Below, piece after piece: positions 43,779 to 52,893 of a DNA stretch of 61,170 nucleotides. The stretch is taken from the NCBI GenBank assembly GCA_964479625.1, contig CAYZMS010000024.1, forward strand, positions 1 through 61,170. Reading direction: 5' to 3'. Source of the DNA: CAYZMS01 sp964479625 (lineage in GTDB: Bacteria; Bacteroidota; Bacteroidia; Chitinophagales; Saprospiraceae). The first letter of the stretch is position 1, and every line of letters starts with the position of its first letter. The notes under the pieces were generated by a model. That model did not search any database, was not told where the DNA came from, and saw only the letters and a list, made by a program, of their open reading frames with translations. The position numbers and the translations under genes were made by a program.

Positions 43779-45530
43779 ATGAACCAACTAAAAACCTTTT
43801 TTCTACTCATTGGCCTGTTTTCGCTAAGCACTACTCCCCTACTACAGGCCCAGAGAGCCTACCTTGGTGTTTATTCCGAGAACGTTTCCCCGCAAAAAGC
43901 AAACCTCTTAAATTTCGAAAACCGCTATGGCAGCTATGTTACCAAGATCATTCCAGGAACTGCCGCTGAAGAGGCGGGCCTTCAACCACTGGATTATATC
44001 TACGCCATTAATGGGGTGGAAGCCGATTGGACCACCAGCCTGAGCGATATGCTATCCAGGTTTGACGCAGGTGATCAGGCCACCCTTTCCATTATTCGAA
44101 AAGGCAGCAAGAAACAACTCAAAGTAACCTTTAAAAGCCACCAGGATCGGGCCCAGTTCGTTTCAAATGATGGGGAAGATCCCTTTTTCGGTGTTAGCAG
44201 TCATAACAGCAATTCAGAAACAGAGATCGGTGTCCGGATCAACGTAGTAGGTGGTTCCACTGCTGATGAAATCGGCCTTAGAGACGGGGATATCCTGCTG
44301 AGTATTAATGGGCATACCATGATTGACTGGACGGATATATCCGGTGCGATCAATAGCCTTGAACCCAGAGCAATTATCAGTGTGACCGTAGACCGGAATG
44401 GAGTTTTACTCGATAAGTCCGGCCCGATTCGATCAAAGGCGGTCACAGAAGCGAAACGAAAAGATTACGAGCAAAAGGAGCGGGCATTTCTGGGCATTTA
44501 CTCCAGTGATGTTTCCAGGAACAAAGCAATTGAACTAGGGTTTGACACCCCCTACGGAAGCTATGTTACCAGTGTTTTTCAGAACTCTGCAGCCGAAAGG
44601 GCTGGGTTACAGGCCTTTGATTATATATTCGGTATCGATGAATACCGGGTAGGAAGTGACCAGAGCCTGACCAACATTATCAGAAAATACCGTTCTGGAG
44701 AGCAAGCTACCCTACACTTCATTCGAAACGGAAAGGTTCAAACGGCCTCCATTACCTTTGGAAGTCGTGATGAAGCACGTTCCTCTTCAAAGGGCGATTG
44801 TGAGGACCCCTTTTTAGGGATTCAACATGCAGATCGCTCTTCTTCAAAGGGAGTTCGGATCAACCCCATTCGGAATTCCACTGCCATGGAAATGGGATTG
44901 AAGGACAATGATGTCGTCATTGCCATTAATGATTTCCCCATTATTGATTGGGAAGATGTCTCAACGGCAATAGACAATTCAACTGTCGGAAGCAATATAA
45001 AGGTAACCTATTTGAGGGATGGGATAGAACAAACTGCACAAGGAGCGCTTAAATCCAATTGTGAAACCCGCTCAGGTTCACATAATTATAATTACAACTA
45101 TAATTATGACCATAGGGGGAAGGAAGACATTCCCCAACCGGCCTTAGCGTTTCGGGATGGACCAGAAGTTTCTCTACAATCAGCAAAGGTGCAAATGCAG
45201 GAAATGGAAACAGAGGAGTACCTGCGTATAGAGGAAGATTTTGGCCTGGAAATACCCAGAGATAATAATTTACCGGCAGAATCTCTTCGTTTGTTTCCCA
45301 ATCCCAATACCGGAATGTTCACCCTGCAATTTGAGCTGACCAGTCAAGGAGAAACCCTTATCCAAATATTTAACAGTGCCGGAAGAAGGATCTACGAATA
45401 CGAACTAGAGAATTTTTCTGGCGACTTCTCGGATGAAGTGGACATCAGCCAGAATGGTGCAGGCACCTATTTTTTGCTTATCACTCAGGGCGATCAAAGC
45501 ATTAGCAGAAAGGTGGTCATTACCGAGTAG
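43779..45530 (+). CDS. Four-PDZ protein secreted by type IX system
   Basis: From the chosen start the product is 583 residues: a signal peptide (MNQLKTFFLLIGLFSLSTTPLLQAQ), four PDZ domains, a linker and a Por-secretion C-terminal domain (about 505-583, LRLFPNPNTGMFTLQFEL to QSISRKVVITE), the type A signal for T9SS. PDZ 1 and 3 are alike (AYLGVYSENVS/AFLGIYSSDVS, YGSYVTKI/YGSYVTSV), as are PDZ 2 and 4 (TADEIGLRDGDILLSING/TAMEMGLKDNDVVIAIND), so a two-domain unit was duplicated. No protease domain is present. The linker holds four NY dipeptides. The ATG at 43779 follows GGAAAAAG; an earlier in-frame ATG at 43710 precedes the signal peptide. Confidence 0.88.
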   Translation: MNQLKTFFLLIGLFSLSTTPLLQAQRAYLGVYSENVSPQKANLLNFENRYGSYVTKIIPGTAAEEAGLQPLDYIYAINGVEADWTTSLSDMLSRFDAGDQATLSIIRKGSKKQLKVTFKSHQDRAQFVSNDGEDPFFGVSSHNSNSETEIGVRINVVGGSTADEIGLRDGDILLSINGHTMIDWTDISGAINSLEPRAIISVTVDRNGVLLDKSGPIRSKAVTEAKRKDYEQKERAFLGIYSSDVSRNKAIELGFDTPYGSYVTSVFQNSAAERAGLQAFDYIFGIDEYRVGSDQSLTNIIRKYRSGEQATLHFIRNGKVQTASITFGSRDEARSSSKGDCEDPFLGIQHADRSSSKGVRINPIRNSTAMEMGLKDNDVVIAINDFPIIDWEDVSTAIDNSTVGSNIKVTYLRDGIEQTAQGALKSNCETRSGSHNYNYNYNYDHRGKEDIPQPALAFRDGPEVSLQSAKVQMQEMETEEYLRIEEDFGLEIPRDNNLPAESLRLFPNPNTGMFTLQFELTSQGETLIQIFNSAGRRIYEYELENFSGDFSDEVDISQNGAGTYFLLITQGDQSISRKVVITE

Positions 45531-45570
45531 ATCCCAATAAGATTACAAGGCGAGGTTTTTCTCTTTTACG

Positions 45571-45600
45571 ACCGCATTATCTTCGGATAGTGCGGTTTTT
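45571..45600 (+). terminator. Terminator with TTCG tetraloop
   Basis: ACCGCATTATC (45571-45581) pairs with GATAGTGCGGT (45586-45596), with one G-T wobble, around the very stable TTCG loop, and T follow to 45600. It ends the PDZ gene transcript, 40 bases after its stop. Confidence 0.9.
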
Positions 45601-45818
45601 CCAGTTTCACCGCAGGGAATAATCGCTACTGCAAGGGATAGTTCTAAAGGCAGAAGGACGAAGGTAATGACGACGACGACCAATGGCAGGCTGAAAAAGA
45701 CAAAGGGGAAGGCAAAATCTTATCTTATTATTACGAATTTAGTAATTTAATGTTCTGGCATTTATTGCCATATCCTCACAATTATAAACCGTATTGTTCA
45801 CTAAATCTAAGGATTACT

Positions 45819-48800
45819 ATGACCAAATTAGAATCTTCCTTTACCCGACGTCTCCTCGGGCTTTTTACCCTATGCCTTTTAATGGGCCTTTCTGCCCTGG
45901 CACAGGAAACCATAGAGGAGCGGCTTTACGATGCCATTGATTATCGGGAAGTCGGCCCTTTCCGGGGTGGCAGATCAGCAGCAGTCACCGGAGTGCCCGG
46001 TGAGCCCAATCTTTATTATTTTGGAGCTACCGGTGGTGGTGTTTGGAAAACCGAAGATGGCGGACAAACCTGGGCAAATATTTCAGATGGTTATTTCGGC
46101 GGGTCGATAGGTGCTGTTGAAGTGGCACAAAGCAATCCGAATGTCATTTATGTCGGAGGAGGCGAAGTTACCGTGCGTGGTAATGTATCCTACGGATATG
46201 GCATGTGGAAATCGCTGGATGCCGGCAAGACCTGGGAACAGATCGGTTTGGAGAATTCCCGACATATTCCCCGCATACGCGTCCATCCAGATAACCCTGA
46301 CCTGGTTTACGCCGCGGTAATGGGGGACCTGTTCAAACCCACCCAGGAGCGAGGGGTTTACCGTTCGAAAGATGGTGGCCAAACCTGGGAACGCATTCTT
46401 TTTGCAAATGAAAATGCCGGTGCTGTTGAGTTGGTGATGGAGCCCGGCAACCCCCGCGTGCTTTATGCTTCCACCTGGCGCATCCGCCGTACCCCCTACA
46501 GTCTGGAATCCGGCGGAGAGGGTTCAGATATCTGGAAAAGTACCGATGGAGGCGATACCTGGGAAAAAATATCCGGCAATAAAGGCCTGCCTAAAGGCCC
46601 TTTGGGTATAATCGGCCTTAGTGTTTCTACGGTTAATACCGATCGGGTGTTCGCTATCATCGAAGCCAATGCGGGCGGTGTCTACCGATCTGACGATGCC
46701 GGAAAGACCTGGTCCAAGATCAATGAAAGCAGAGCGCTTCGCCAACGTGCCTGGTACTATAGCAAGATCTACGCTGATACGGAAAACGAAGATGTAGTGT
46801 ATGTTATGAATGTGCGTTACCACAAATCTACCGATGGAGGCCGAACCTTCAAAGCTTATAATGCTCCTCACGGTGACCATCACGACCTGTGGATTGCCCC
46901 GAAAGACAACCAGCGGATGGTCATTGCAGATGACGGTGGCGCTCAGGTTTCCTTCGACGGAGGTGAGAACTGGACGACCTATCACAACCAACCCACTGCA
47001 CAGTTCTATCGGGTGACCACCGACAACCATTTCCCCTACCGGATCTACGCAGCTCAACAGGATAATAGTACGATCCGAATTGCGCATCGAACCAATGGCT
47101 ACTCCATAGATGAATCCGACTGGGAACCTACCGCAGGGGGTGAAAGCGCGCATATTGCGGTCGACCCGGAAAATAATGATATTGTCTACGGGGGCAGCTA
47201 CGGTGGTTTTTTAACCCGGGTTAATCATGAGACCAAGCAGATGCAGGCCATCAATGTATGGCCGGATAATCCCATGGGGTATGGAGCTGAAGGTATGAAA
47301 TACCGTTTCCAGTGGAATTTCCCCATCTTCTTTTCTCCTCATAACCCGGATAAGTTGTATACCCTTTCCAACCATGTCCACATGAGTATGGACGGCGGGC
47401 GTTCCTGGGAGATCCTAAGTCCTGATCTTACCCGAAATGATCCGGAAAAGCTGAAATCCTCTGGTGGGCCAATTACCCAGGATAACACCGGCGTGGAGTA
47501 TTATTGCACCTTATTTGCCGGTTTTGAAGACCCTGATGAAGAAGGGGTTATGTGGGTGGGCTCGGATGATGGTCTGATCCATGTTTCCCGCGATGGCGGT
47601 GCAAACTGGGAAAATGTCACTCCTCCCGCCATGCCGGAATGGACCATGATCAACAGTATGGACCCCGATCCATTCCATGATGGGGGATGCTATGTTGCAG
47701 GTACGCGCTACAAGCTGGGGGATTATGCCCCTTATTTGTACCATACCACGGATTACGGGAAAACCTGGCGTAGAATTGACAACAATATTCCCCGCGACCA
47801 ATTCACCCGGGTGGTACGGGCGGATCCTGACCGCGAGGGGCTACTTTACGCCGGTACAGAAAAAGGAATGTTCATCAGCTTTGATAACGGCAGAAACTGG
47901 CAATCCTTTCAGTTGAATTTGCCCATTGTTCCCATTACCGACCTGACCATCAAGAACGATAACCTGATCGTTGCTACCCAGGGACGTTCCCTATGGATGA
48001 TCGATGACCTGACTGTATTACACCAGGTTAATGCGGGTATTGCAGATGAAGATTTCCACCTTTTCCAGCCCATGCCGAGTTATCGGATTTCTGGTACAGG
48101 TCGTCCTGGTTCTTTGACCTCAGGTACCAACCACCCCGGTGGCGTGATGGTCCATTTCTTCCTGGATGAAGCGCCTACGGATAGCACAGAAGTCGAGCTT
48201 AGCTTCCACGAGAACAATGGCGATCTTATCCGTGCGTTTTCGACCACAGCCAAAGAGCGGGATGAAAAACTCAGCGACCTGGAAGCCGGTGGTAATCGTT
48301 TTGTTTGGAATATGCAGTATCCAGGCGCTACTACCTTCGATGGCATGATCCTTTGGGGAGCCCGCACTACCGGCCCAACCGCAGTGCCCGGCGAATACAT
48401 CGTTAAGCTCACCGTAGACGGCGAGGAACAAATGCAGAACTTCTTTATAGTAGAAGATCCCAGAGCGGAAGCTACCATGGCTGATTACAAGGCCCAGTTC
48501 ACTTTTGTAAAAGAAGTAACTGAAAAGGTTTCAGAAGGCCACGAATCCATTATTGAGATTCGTCAGGTGCGTGATCAACTCAATCACTACAAAGGCTTGT
48601 GGAAAGATGACGAGTCCAAAAAGCCGCTAATCGAAAAAGCCAATGCCATTGACAAGCAGATGAGTGAGGTAGAGCAGGCCTTGTATCAAACCAAGAACCG
48701 CTCCGGACAGGATCCGCTCAACTACCCGATACGACTGACAAATAAGCTGGCAGCAGTAGGTTCGCAAGCCACTCAGGGCAATTTTGCTCCCACCAAACAG

Positions 48801-48959
48801 GCCATGGAGGTGAAGGAGGAAATGTCTCAAAAGATCGATGAGCAACTCAGCAAATGGGAATCCATTAAAGCGGAGGAATTACCTGCCTTCAATGAAATGG
48901 TGAGACAACAGGCGGTGGATGCTATTATCCTGCCCAATAAAATCGATACGGACTCTTAA
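45819..48959 (+). CDS. Exported sortilin/BNR-type beta-propeller protein
   Basis: From the chosen start the product is 1046 residues with a signal peptide (RLLGLFTLCLLMGLSALAQ). Residues ~35-750 form repeated Asp-box/BNR blades: GGVWKTEDGGQTW, GMWKSLDAGKTWEQ, GVYRSKDGGQTWER, DIWKSTDGGDTWEK, GVYRSDDAGKTWSK, HVSRDGGANWEN, YHTTDYGKTWRR. This is the VPS10/sortilin family often labelled glycosyl hydrolase; no catalytic residues can be assigned, so hydrolysis is not claimed. The C-terminal 250 residues are an Ig-like domain and a helical coiled tail. There is no T9SS tail. AAGGA at 45809-45813 supports the ATG at 45819 over an upstream one at 45750. Confidence 0.9.
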   Translation: MTKLESSFTRRLLGLFTLCLLMGLSALAQETIEERLYDAIDYREVGPFRGGRSAAVTGVPGEPNLYYFGATGGGVWKTEDGGQTWANISDGYFGGSIGAVEVAQSNPNVIYVGGGEVTVRGNVSYGYGMWKSLDAGKTWEQIGLENSRHIPRIRVHPDNPDLVYAAVMGDLFKPTQERGVYRSKDGGQTWERILFANENAGAVELVMEPGNPRVLYASTWRIRRTPYSLESGGEGSDIWKSTDGGDTWEKISGNKGLPKGPLGIIGLSVSTVNTDRVFAIIEANAGGVYRSDDAGKTWSKINESRALRQRAWYYSKIYADTENEDVVYVMNVRYHKSTDGGRTFKAYNAPHGDHHDLWIAPKDNQRMVIADDGGAQVSFDGGENWTTYHNQPTAQFYRVTTDNHFPYRIYAAQQDNSTIRIAHRTNGYSIDESDWEPTAGGESAHIAVDPENNDIVYGGSYGGFLTRVNHETKQMQAINVWPDNPMGYGAEGMKYRFQWNFPIFFSPHNPDKLYTLSNHVHMSMDGGRSWEILSPDLTRNDPEKLKSSGGPITQDNTGVEYYCTLFAGFEDPDEEGVMWVGSDDGLIHVSRDGGANWENVTPPAMPEWTMINSMDPDPFHDGGCYVAGTRYKLGDYAPYLYHTTDYGKTWRRIDNNIPRDQFTRVVRADPDREGLLYAGTEKGMFISFDNGRNWQSFQLNLPIVPITDLTIKNDNLIVATQGRSLWMIDDLTVLHQVNAGIADEDFHLFQPMPSYRISGTGRPGSLTSGTNHPGGVMVHFFLDEAPTDSTEVELSFHENNGDLIRAFSTTAKERDEKLSDLEAGGNRFVWNMQYPGATTFDGMILWGARTTGPTAVPGEYIVKLTVDGEEQMQNFFIVEDPRAEATMADYKAQFTFVKEVTEKVSEGHESIIEIRQVRDQLNHYKGLWKDDESKKPLIEKANAIDKQMSEVEQALYQTKNRSGQDPLNYPIRLTNKLAAVGSQATQGNFAPTKQAMEVKEEMSQKIDEQLSKWESIKAEELPAFNEMVRQQAVDAIILPNKIDTDS

Positions 48960-49001
48960 CGATAATAGTCCAAAAAAAGTAGGGATCTTCGTTCCACCTG
49001 T

Positions 49002-49037
49002 AGTAGAGACGCGATTAAATCGCGTCTCTACTTTTTT
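49002..49037 (+). terminator. Terminator built from a GTAGAGACGCGAT palindrome
   Basis: AGTAGAGACGCGAT (49002-49015) pairs perfectly with ATCGCGTCTCTACT (49019-49032) around TAA, followed by T to 49037. It ends the sortilin-type gene, 43 bases after its stop. The same palindrome is, from memory, a frequent dispersed repeat in cyanobacterial and some Bacteroidota genomes. Confidence 0.88.
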
Positions 49038-49112
49038 AAGAACCCATTCCGTTTACTTTCACCAAGATGCCACAAAAGTTTTAAGAATGGTGATTGGAAT
49101 TTTACAATAAGA

Positions 49113-49535
49113 ATGTTTCAATTTGAATTAGGAGATCTTCGTCACCTCGAAAGACTGATCAAGGTGGGGGACCAACTTTTTGATTATCCCATTAAGCCCG
49201 ATAGAGCTGTGCAATTCTTTAAAGATCCTCGCCATCATTTATACCTGGCCTTCCATAAGGAAGGAATTGTGGGCTTTGCATCCGGCTTTCATTACCTCCA
49301 TCCAGACAAGGATCCCATGCTGTTTGTCAATGAGGTAGGCGTCCTGGAGGAATACCAAAACCTGGGTATTGAGCGGGAATTGGTTTGAAACCTGATCGAA
49401 TACGGCTGGAAGCTTGGTTGTTCAGAAGCCTGGGTAGCAACAGAAGAGGAAAACTTACCCGCTCGAAAAGCTTTTTCGGCAGTTGGAGGAATAGAACAAG
49501 CGAAGTTGGTCCGATTGATATCCTACTCTAAGTAG
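49113..49535 (+). pseudogene. GNAT acetyltransferase broken by in-frame TGA
   Basis: The frame encodes a GNAT-type N-acetyltransferase of about 140 residues but is interrupted at codon 92 by TGA (49386-49388). Reading through gives NLIEYGWKLGCSEAWVATEEENLPARKAFSAVGG and ends at TAG 49533-49535, exactly the expected second half (the ENLPARKAFSAVGG stretch is the usual GNAT motif B). Motif A is FVNEVGVLEEYQNLGIERELV; the canonical Q-x-x-G-x-G/A acetyl-CoA loop is degenerate here (QNLGIE). TGA serves as a normal stop elsewhere in the window, for example ubiE and sdhA, so recoding is unlikely. Confidence 0.8.
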
Positions 49536-49570
49536 AGGATCGTACCGTTCCATTAAAACCCAAACGAAGC

Positions 49571-49942
49571 ATGCCAACTTACCTTCAAATCAAAGTTCCC
49601 AATTTGGTAGCCAGCCAGGCTTACTATTCCAAGTTAAATTTTAAGCTCTTAAGAACAAAGCCCACTCCCATTTTGCAGGATGGTAATCTGTTACTGGAAC
49701 TGAATCCCGATCGCGTTGCAAGGGTATGTGTTCAATTATTTGTAGAACGACCAGAGGAAGTTCTTAGCCAACTTCCTGTAAACAGTCTTGTCGCAAAAGG
49801 AAAAGACCATTACCTGCTTGGGGATCCAAATGGTATTTAGATCAAATTGGCCCCGGCAGATCAGGTACCCCTCCTATCCTATTCAAACAAGCACCATTCA
49901 GCCTTAGGCATTTTCTCTGATTTAAGTGTTGAAAGCAGGTAA
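49571..49942 (+). pseudogene. VOC/glyoxalase-family gene broken by in-frame TAG
   Basis: The frame encodes a small VOC-superfamily protein (IKVPNLVASQAYYSKLNFKLL at the start, LLLELNPD, HYLLGDPNGI) but stops at TAG (49838-49840). In-frame reading continues IKLAPADQVPLL and ends at TAA 49940-49942, 124 codons in total. VOC proteins usually read DPNGxWIKL here, so TAG most simply derives from a TGG tryptophan codon. The gene lies 35 bases after the broken GNAT gene and probably shares its transcript. It converges with the V-ATPase K gene. Confidence 0.75.
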
Positions 49943-49997
49943 AGCCTCATTCTCTTCCTCAGTTTGGGCAGCAGAACAGCAGTGTGTTGGTTCCCTC

Positions 49998-50453
49998 TTA
50001 TAAACCGGCATTGATCAGGAAAGTAGCTGCAAAGGCTACAATTGCATAGAGTTCTGGAAAAACAGCCAGTACAATAGTTCGACCGAAAACATCGTACCCA
50101 GAGCCAATGCTGGAGATGCCGTTCGCACAGATTTGTCCCTGACGCATTGCCGAGATCAAAGCCACCAGCCCCAGAGCCACACCTGCAGCCAGTATAGCCA
50201 TACCCTGCAGAACGGTAATATTTTCGCTGAGGATCCCTGAAGAATTAATGATGAAAAAACCGGCGAAACCGTACAATCCCTGGGTCCCGGGCATGGCACT
50301 TAACAGCATGTAGCTACCAAATGCCTTTTCGTTTTTTTGAAGCGCTCCCACGGTAGCATTACCTCCCATAGATACGCCTATGGCGCTACCAACTCCTGAA
50401 AGTCCAATCATCAATGCAATGCCTATATAGGCTAAAATGATTCCTGTGGTCAT
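49998..50453 (-). CDS. atpK: V-type ATPase rotor-ring subunit K
   Basis: The 151-residue proteolipid has four membrane helices forming two hairpins and would assemble into the membrane rotor ring. The ion-carrying glutamate is Glu134 (AVFPELYAIVAFAA). The first hairpin has MPGTQGLYG with Thr57, Gln58 and Tyr61, and the third helix has Gln105. These match Thr64, Gln65, Tyr68, Gln110 and Glu139 of the Na+-binding Enterococcus hirae NtpK, which suggests Na+ rather than H+ coupling. It is the last gene of the operon, 23 bases after subunit I. Confidence 0.95.
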   Translation of the reverse strand: MTTGIILAYIGIALMIGLSGVGSAIGVSMGGNATVGALQKNEKAFGSYMLLSAMPGTQGLYGFAGFFIINSSGILSENITVLQGMAILAAGVALGLVALISAMRQGQICANGISSIGSGYDVFGRTIVLAVFPELYAIVAFAATFLINAGL

Positions 50454-50476
50454 ATCTTTTTTATTTGCAGTAAAAC

Positions 50477-52294
50477 TTAGTGGTTAATCGTTTTTTGTTC
50501 GCTCTCGGATATGTGCTGACGCAATGGATCATATTTTTTCCCGCCGCCGGTAAATCCGGCGTTTTTATAGAATTCGACAAAGGTCAACCGCAAGGGATGC
50601 ACAAAAGCACCTAATGAGGCTATCAGTAAATTGGCACTATGCCCTACCAGAAGAAATATTACAAAAAGCACTGGTCCCACATAGGGAATGCTGTTATTGA
50701 CCTGTAAACCGATGCTATTGACCACATACCCCAGAATAGCACTGGAGATACCGAGTGCAAACAAACGGATGTAGCTCAACAAATCCCCAAAAAAACCAGT
50801 AATCCCATATAACTCCCATAAGCCCTTACCCACACGGGAAGCCAAGCCTGCTTTTGGGTCGCTAAACAAAAGGATCATTCCAAGGCCGGCAAACGCCAGG
50901 TAGCTGCTGTAAGGTTGGACCCTTTTTAGCAGGCCAATATCCAACAAGCCCAGAAGGATCAGAATCCAGCCTACCGGAACCATGGCGTAGGCCCAACCAA
51001 AACGACGAGCCTGATTAAGTGCTTTCAGAAAAAGCCCAAATAGGATTTGGACCAAACCAAGCAACAGGGCAAGTTCAAATAGCTGATTACTATCCAGCAT
51101 ATATTTACGCGCCGCCTCCAGGCCTGGCAAAGGGTTGTCGATCAGGTTGATTCCAAAAAAAGTACCTGAAAGTGCTCCGAAGAGGACAGTTGCCAGCCCT
51201 AACCATCGTACCAGTCTTAGGATGGGCTTCAACTGATCCGGCGCCCGGAATTGATAGAAAAAAGCGCCGATCACCATGATCAGGCCATAGCCGGCATCCC
51301 CTAGGCAAAAACCGAAAAATAACATAAAAAAAGGCGCGAATAAGGGGGTAAGATCTAGCTCAGCGTAGTCAGGTAGACCGAAAAGAGCACCGATGGGTTC
51401 GAATAATCGGGCGTAAGGTCCATTGCGCAGTAAAATAGGTGGTGCATCTTCGGGTAAGGCTTTTTCCCGTAGGTATAAGCGCTTGGTCTCTTCCAGCCAC
51501 TTCTCCAGCTTTTCTCTGGTTTTCGCAGGCACAAAGCCCGATAAGATCATGAGTTGCTCGTTTGCCTCTCGGCGAGTATGGTGCATCACCTGGGCAACCT
51601 GAAATTTATCATGAAGGGAATGCAGGGCAGCGGAAAGGGCAGGTAAGCCGGAAGCAGCCAATTGATCGAGTTGCTTTTCCAGGGCAGTTTTTTCTTGCTC
51701 GAGCTTATCGGCAAGCCTTGCCAATTCCAGCGTACCGGTGGATGGCGGGGCCAGGGTTTCAAGCCTGGGAGGCAGGTCTGTTTTATGCCCCTTTGGCATT
51801 AGTGCAATAAAATAAGTCGTCCCCTGATCCTGGTTGATCAGTGCCAGGGGGTATTTCTTGACCCATTCCCCGCGCCAGGTCTTGTTCGAACAAGAGAAAA
51901 AACCAATGGAAAGGCCTGCATTCTTAAGGATATCCAGGCTTGCTCCGGAAAAGATACCCCAGGGGCGCCAATAGGCTTGTTCAGCCCGAAGCTGTTGCAA
52001 CTCCTGACCCAGATCATCCAGGCGCTCTGTAAGATCCTCAAACTGTCGAGCTACTGAAAACCCTGTTTTTGGGTTCTTCGGCAAAGGGTCTTGGGTAACC
52101 GCTTTCCGTTTTTCCAGTCGATCATAAATATCCTGCAGCATTTTTTGCTCTTCGAGATGAAGACGTACCTCTTGTGGCACACCCTCCGATTGCTCCTGCA
52201 GGTGCAATACCCCCAAGTTGCGCAATTCCCGCAGGAAAAAAAGATAGTCGTTCCTTTCGACCAAGAACTGATATTTGTACATGGTCTCAATCAT
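50477..52294 (-). CDS. atpI: V-type ATPase stator subunit I
   Basis: The 605-residue product has a cytoplasmic N-terminal half with coiled coils (about 60-110, 190-215), which forms the peripheral arm contact, and a C-terminal half with about seven to eight membrane helices beginning near residue 315 (FFMLFFGFCLGDAGYGLIMVIGAFFY). The essential channel arginine is expected in LLSYIRLFALGISSAILGYVVNSIG. The final segment includes HSANLLIASLGAFVHPLRLTFVEFYKN, typical of the family. Its start overlaps the subunit D stop as ATGA. Confidence 0.94.
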   Translation of the reverse strand: MIETMYKYQFLVERNDYLFFLRELRNLGVLHLQEQSEGVPQEVRLHLEEQKMLQDIYDRLEKRKAVTQDPLPKNPKTGFSVARQFEDLTERLDDLGQELQQLRAEQAYWRPWGIFSGASLDILKNAGLSIGFFSCSNKTWRGEWVKKYPLALINQDQGTTYFIALMPKGHKTDLPPRLETLAPPSTGTLELARLADKLEQEKTALEKQLDQLAASGLPALSAALHSLHDKFQVAQVMHHTRREANEQLMILSGFVPAKTREKLEKWLEETKRLYLREKALPEDAPPILLRNGPYARLFEPIGALFGLPDYAELDLTPLFAPFFMLFFGFCLGDAGYGLIMVIGAFFYQFRAPDQLKPILRLVRWLGLATVLFGALSGTFFGINLIDNPLPGLEAARKYMLDSNQLFELALLLGLVQILFGLFLKALNQARRFGWAYAMVPVGWILILLGLLDIGLLKRVQPYSSYLAFAGLGMILLFSDPKAGLASRVGKGLWELYGITGFFGDLLSYIRLFALGISSAILGYVVNSIGLQVNNSIPYVGPVLFVIFLLVGHSANLLIASLGAFVHPLRLTFVEFYKNAGFTGGGKKYDPLRQHISESEQKTINH

Positions 52295-52890
52295 GGTCGT
52301 TGGCTTTGCTCTTGGCGTTTTTTGACGATCTTCTGTGCAGCCTTAGTAAGGTTTTCCTGATCTTCTAAAAATCGCTTTATTTTGAGGATGGCCTCTTCGT
52401 ATCCCGGTATTTGTACTTTTTCGTAGAGGTTTACTTTTTGGGTAGTCTTTTTCCGGGCATGCTCCAATAATTCAGTGCGGCGTTCAAGTAAGCTGCATTT
52501 TAAAACCAGGGTTGTCCACTCCTCAAGGAGTTGGAGTCCGTCGGAGAACCAGGCCGGACGGTTGAATAACAAAAATGGGTGCCTTCGAAAACTAAGTGAT
52601 TCCAATACAGGGGTACGGATACCGGCAATTTTTTGCTCTTCCAGTTTAACCTGTTGAACTTCTAAAAGATCAAAATCGAAACTATCCCACAATCTGGCCA
52701 TCTCATTATGTTTTTCCATAGAATTACGGAGGCGAAGTTCCATTGCCTCCACTTCCTTGCGGGCTTTTTTGACTTCCACGCGCAGGGCAGCCTCTTTATT
52801 TTTCAATATGGGTAGCGCATTTTGCCGTACCTTCAGTTGCTTTTCCAGGTTTTGAAGAGCAGTTTTGTTGTATTGAAATTGCAGGGCCAT
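52291..52890 (-). CDS. atpD: V-type ATPase central-stalk subunit D
   Basis: The 199-residue product is a long antiparallel coiled coil, the rotor axle that turns inside the A3B3 head. Helical heptads run at about residues 10-65 (NLEKQLKVRQNALPILKNKEAALRVEVKKARKEVEAM) and 130-195 (LLERRTELLEHARKKTTQKVNLYEKVQIPGYEEAILKIKRFL). It lies 3 bases after subunit B and overlaps subunit I by 4, so stoichiometric translation is likely. Confidence 0.93.
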   Translation of the reverse strand: MALQFQYNKTALQNLEKQLKVRQNALPILKNKEAALRVEVKKARKEVEAMELRLRNSMEKHNEMARLWDSFDFDLLEVQQVKLEEQKIAGIRTPVLESLSFRRHPFLLFNRPAWFSDGLQLLEEWTTLVLKCSLLERRTELLEHARKKTTQKVNLYEKVQIPGYEEAILKIKRFLEDQENLTKAAQKIVKKRQEQSQRP

Positions 52891-52893
52891 AGG

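Noticed and set aside
43779..45530. HtrA/DegP-type protease because of the PDZ domains
   Set aside because: No trypsin-like domain or His-Asp-Ser triad; the protein is PDZ array plus secretion tail only.
49386..49840. TGA/TAG recoding (selenocysteine, pyrrolysine or alternative code) in the GNAT and VOC genes
   Set aside because: TGA is used as a normal stop in ubiE, sdhA and others, no SECIS-like or pylT context is visible, and the positions are not known catalytic residues.
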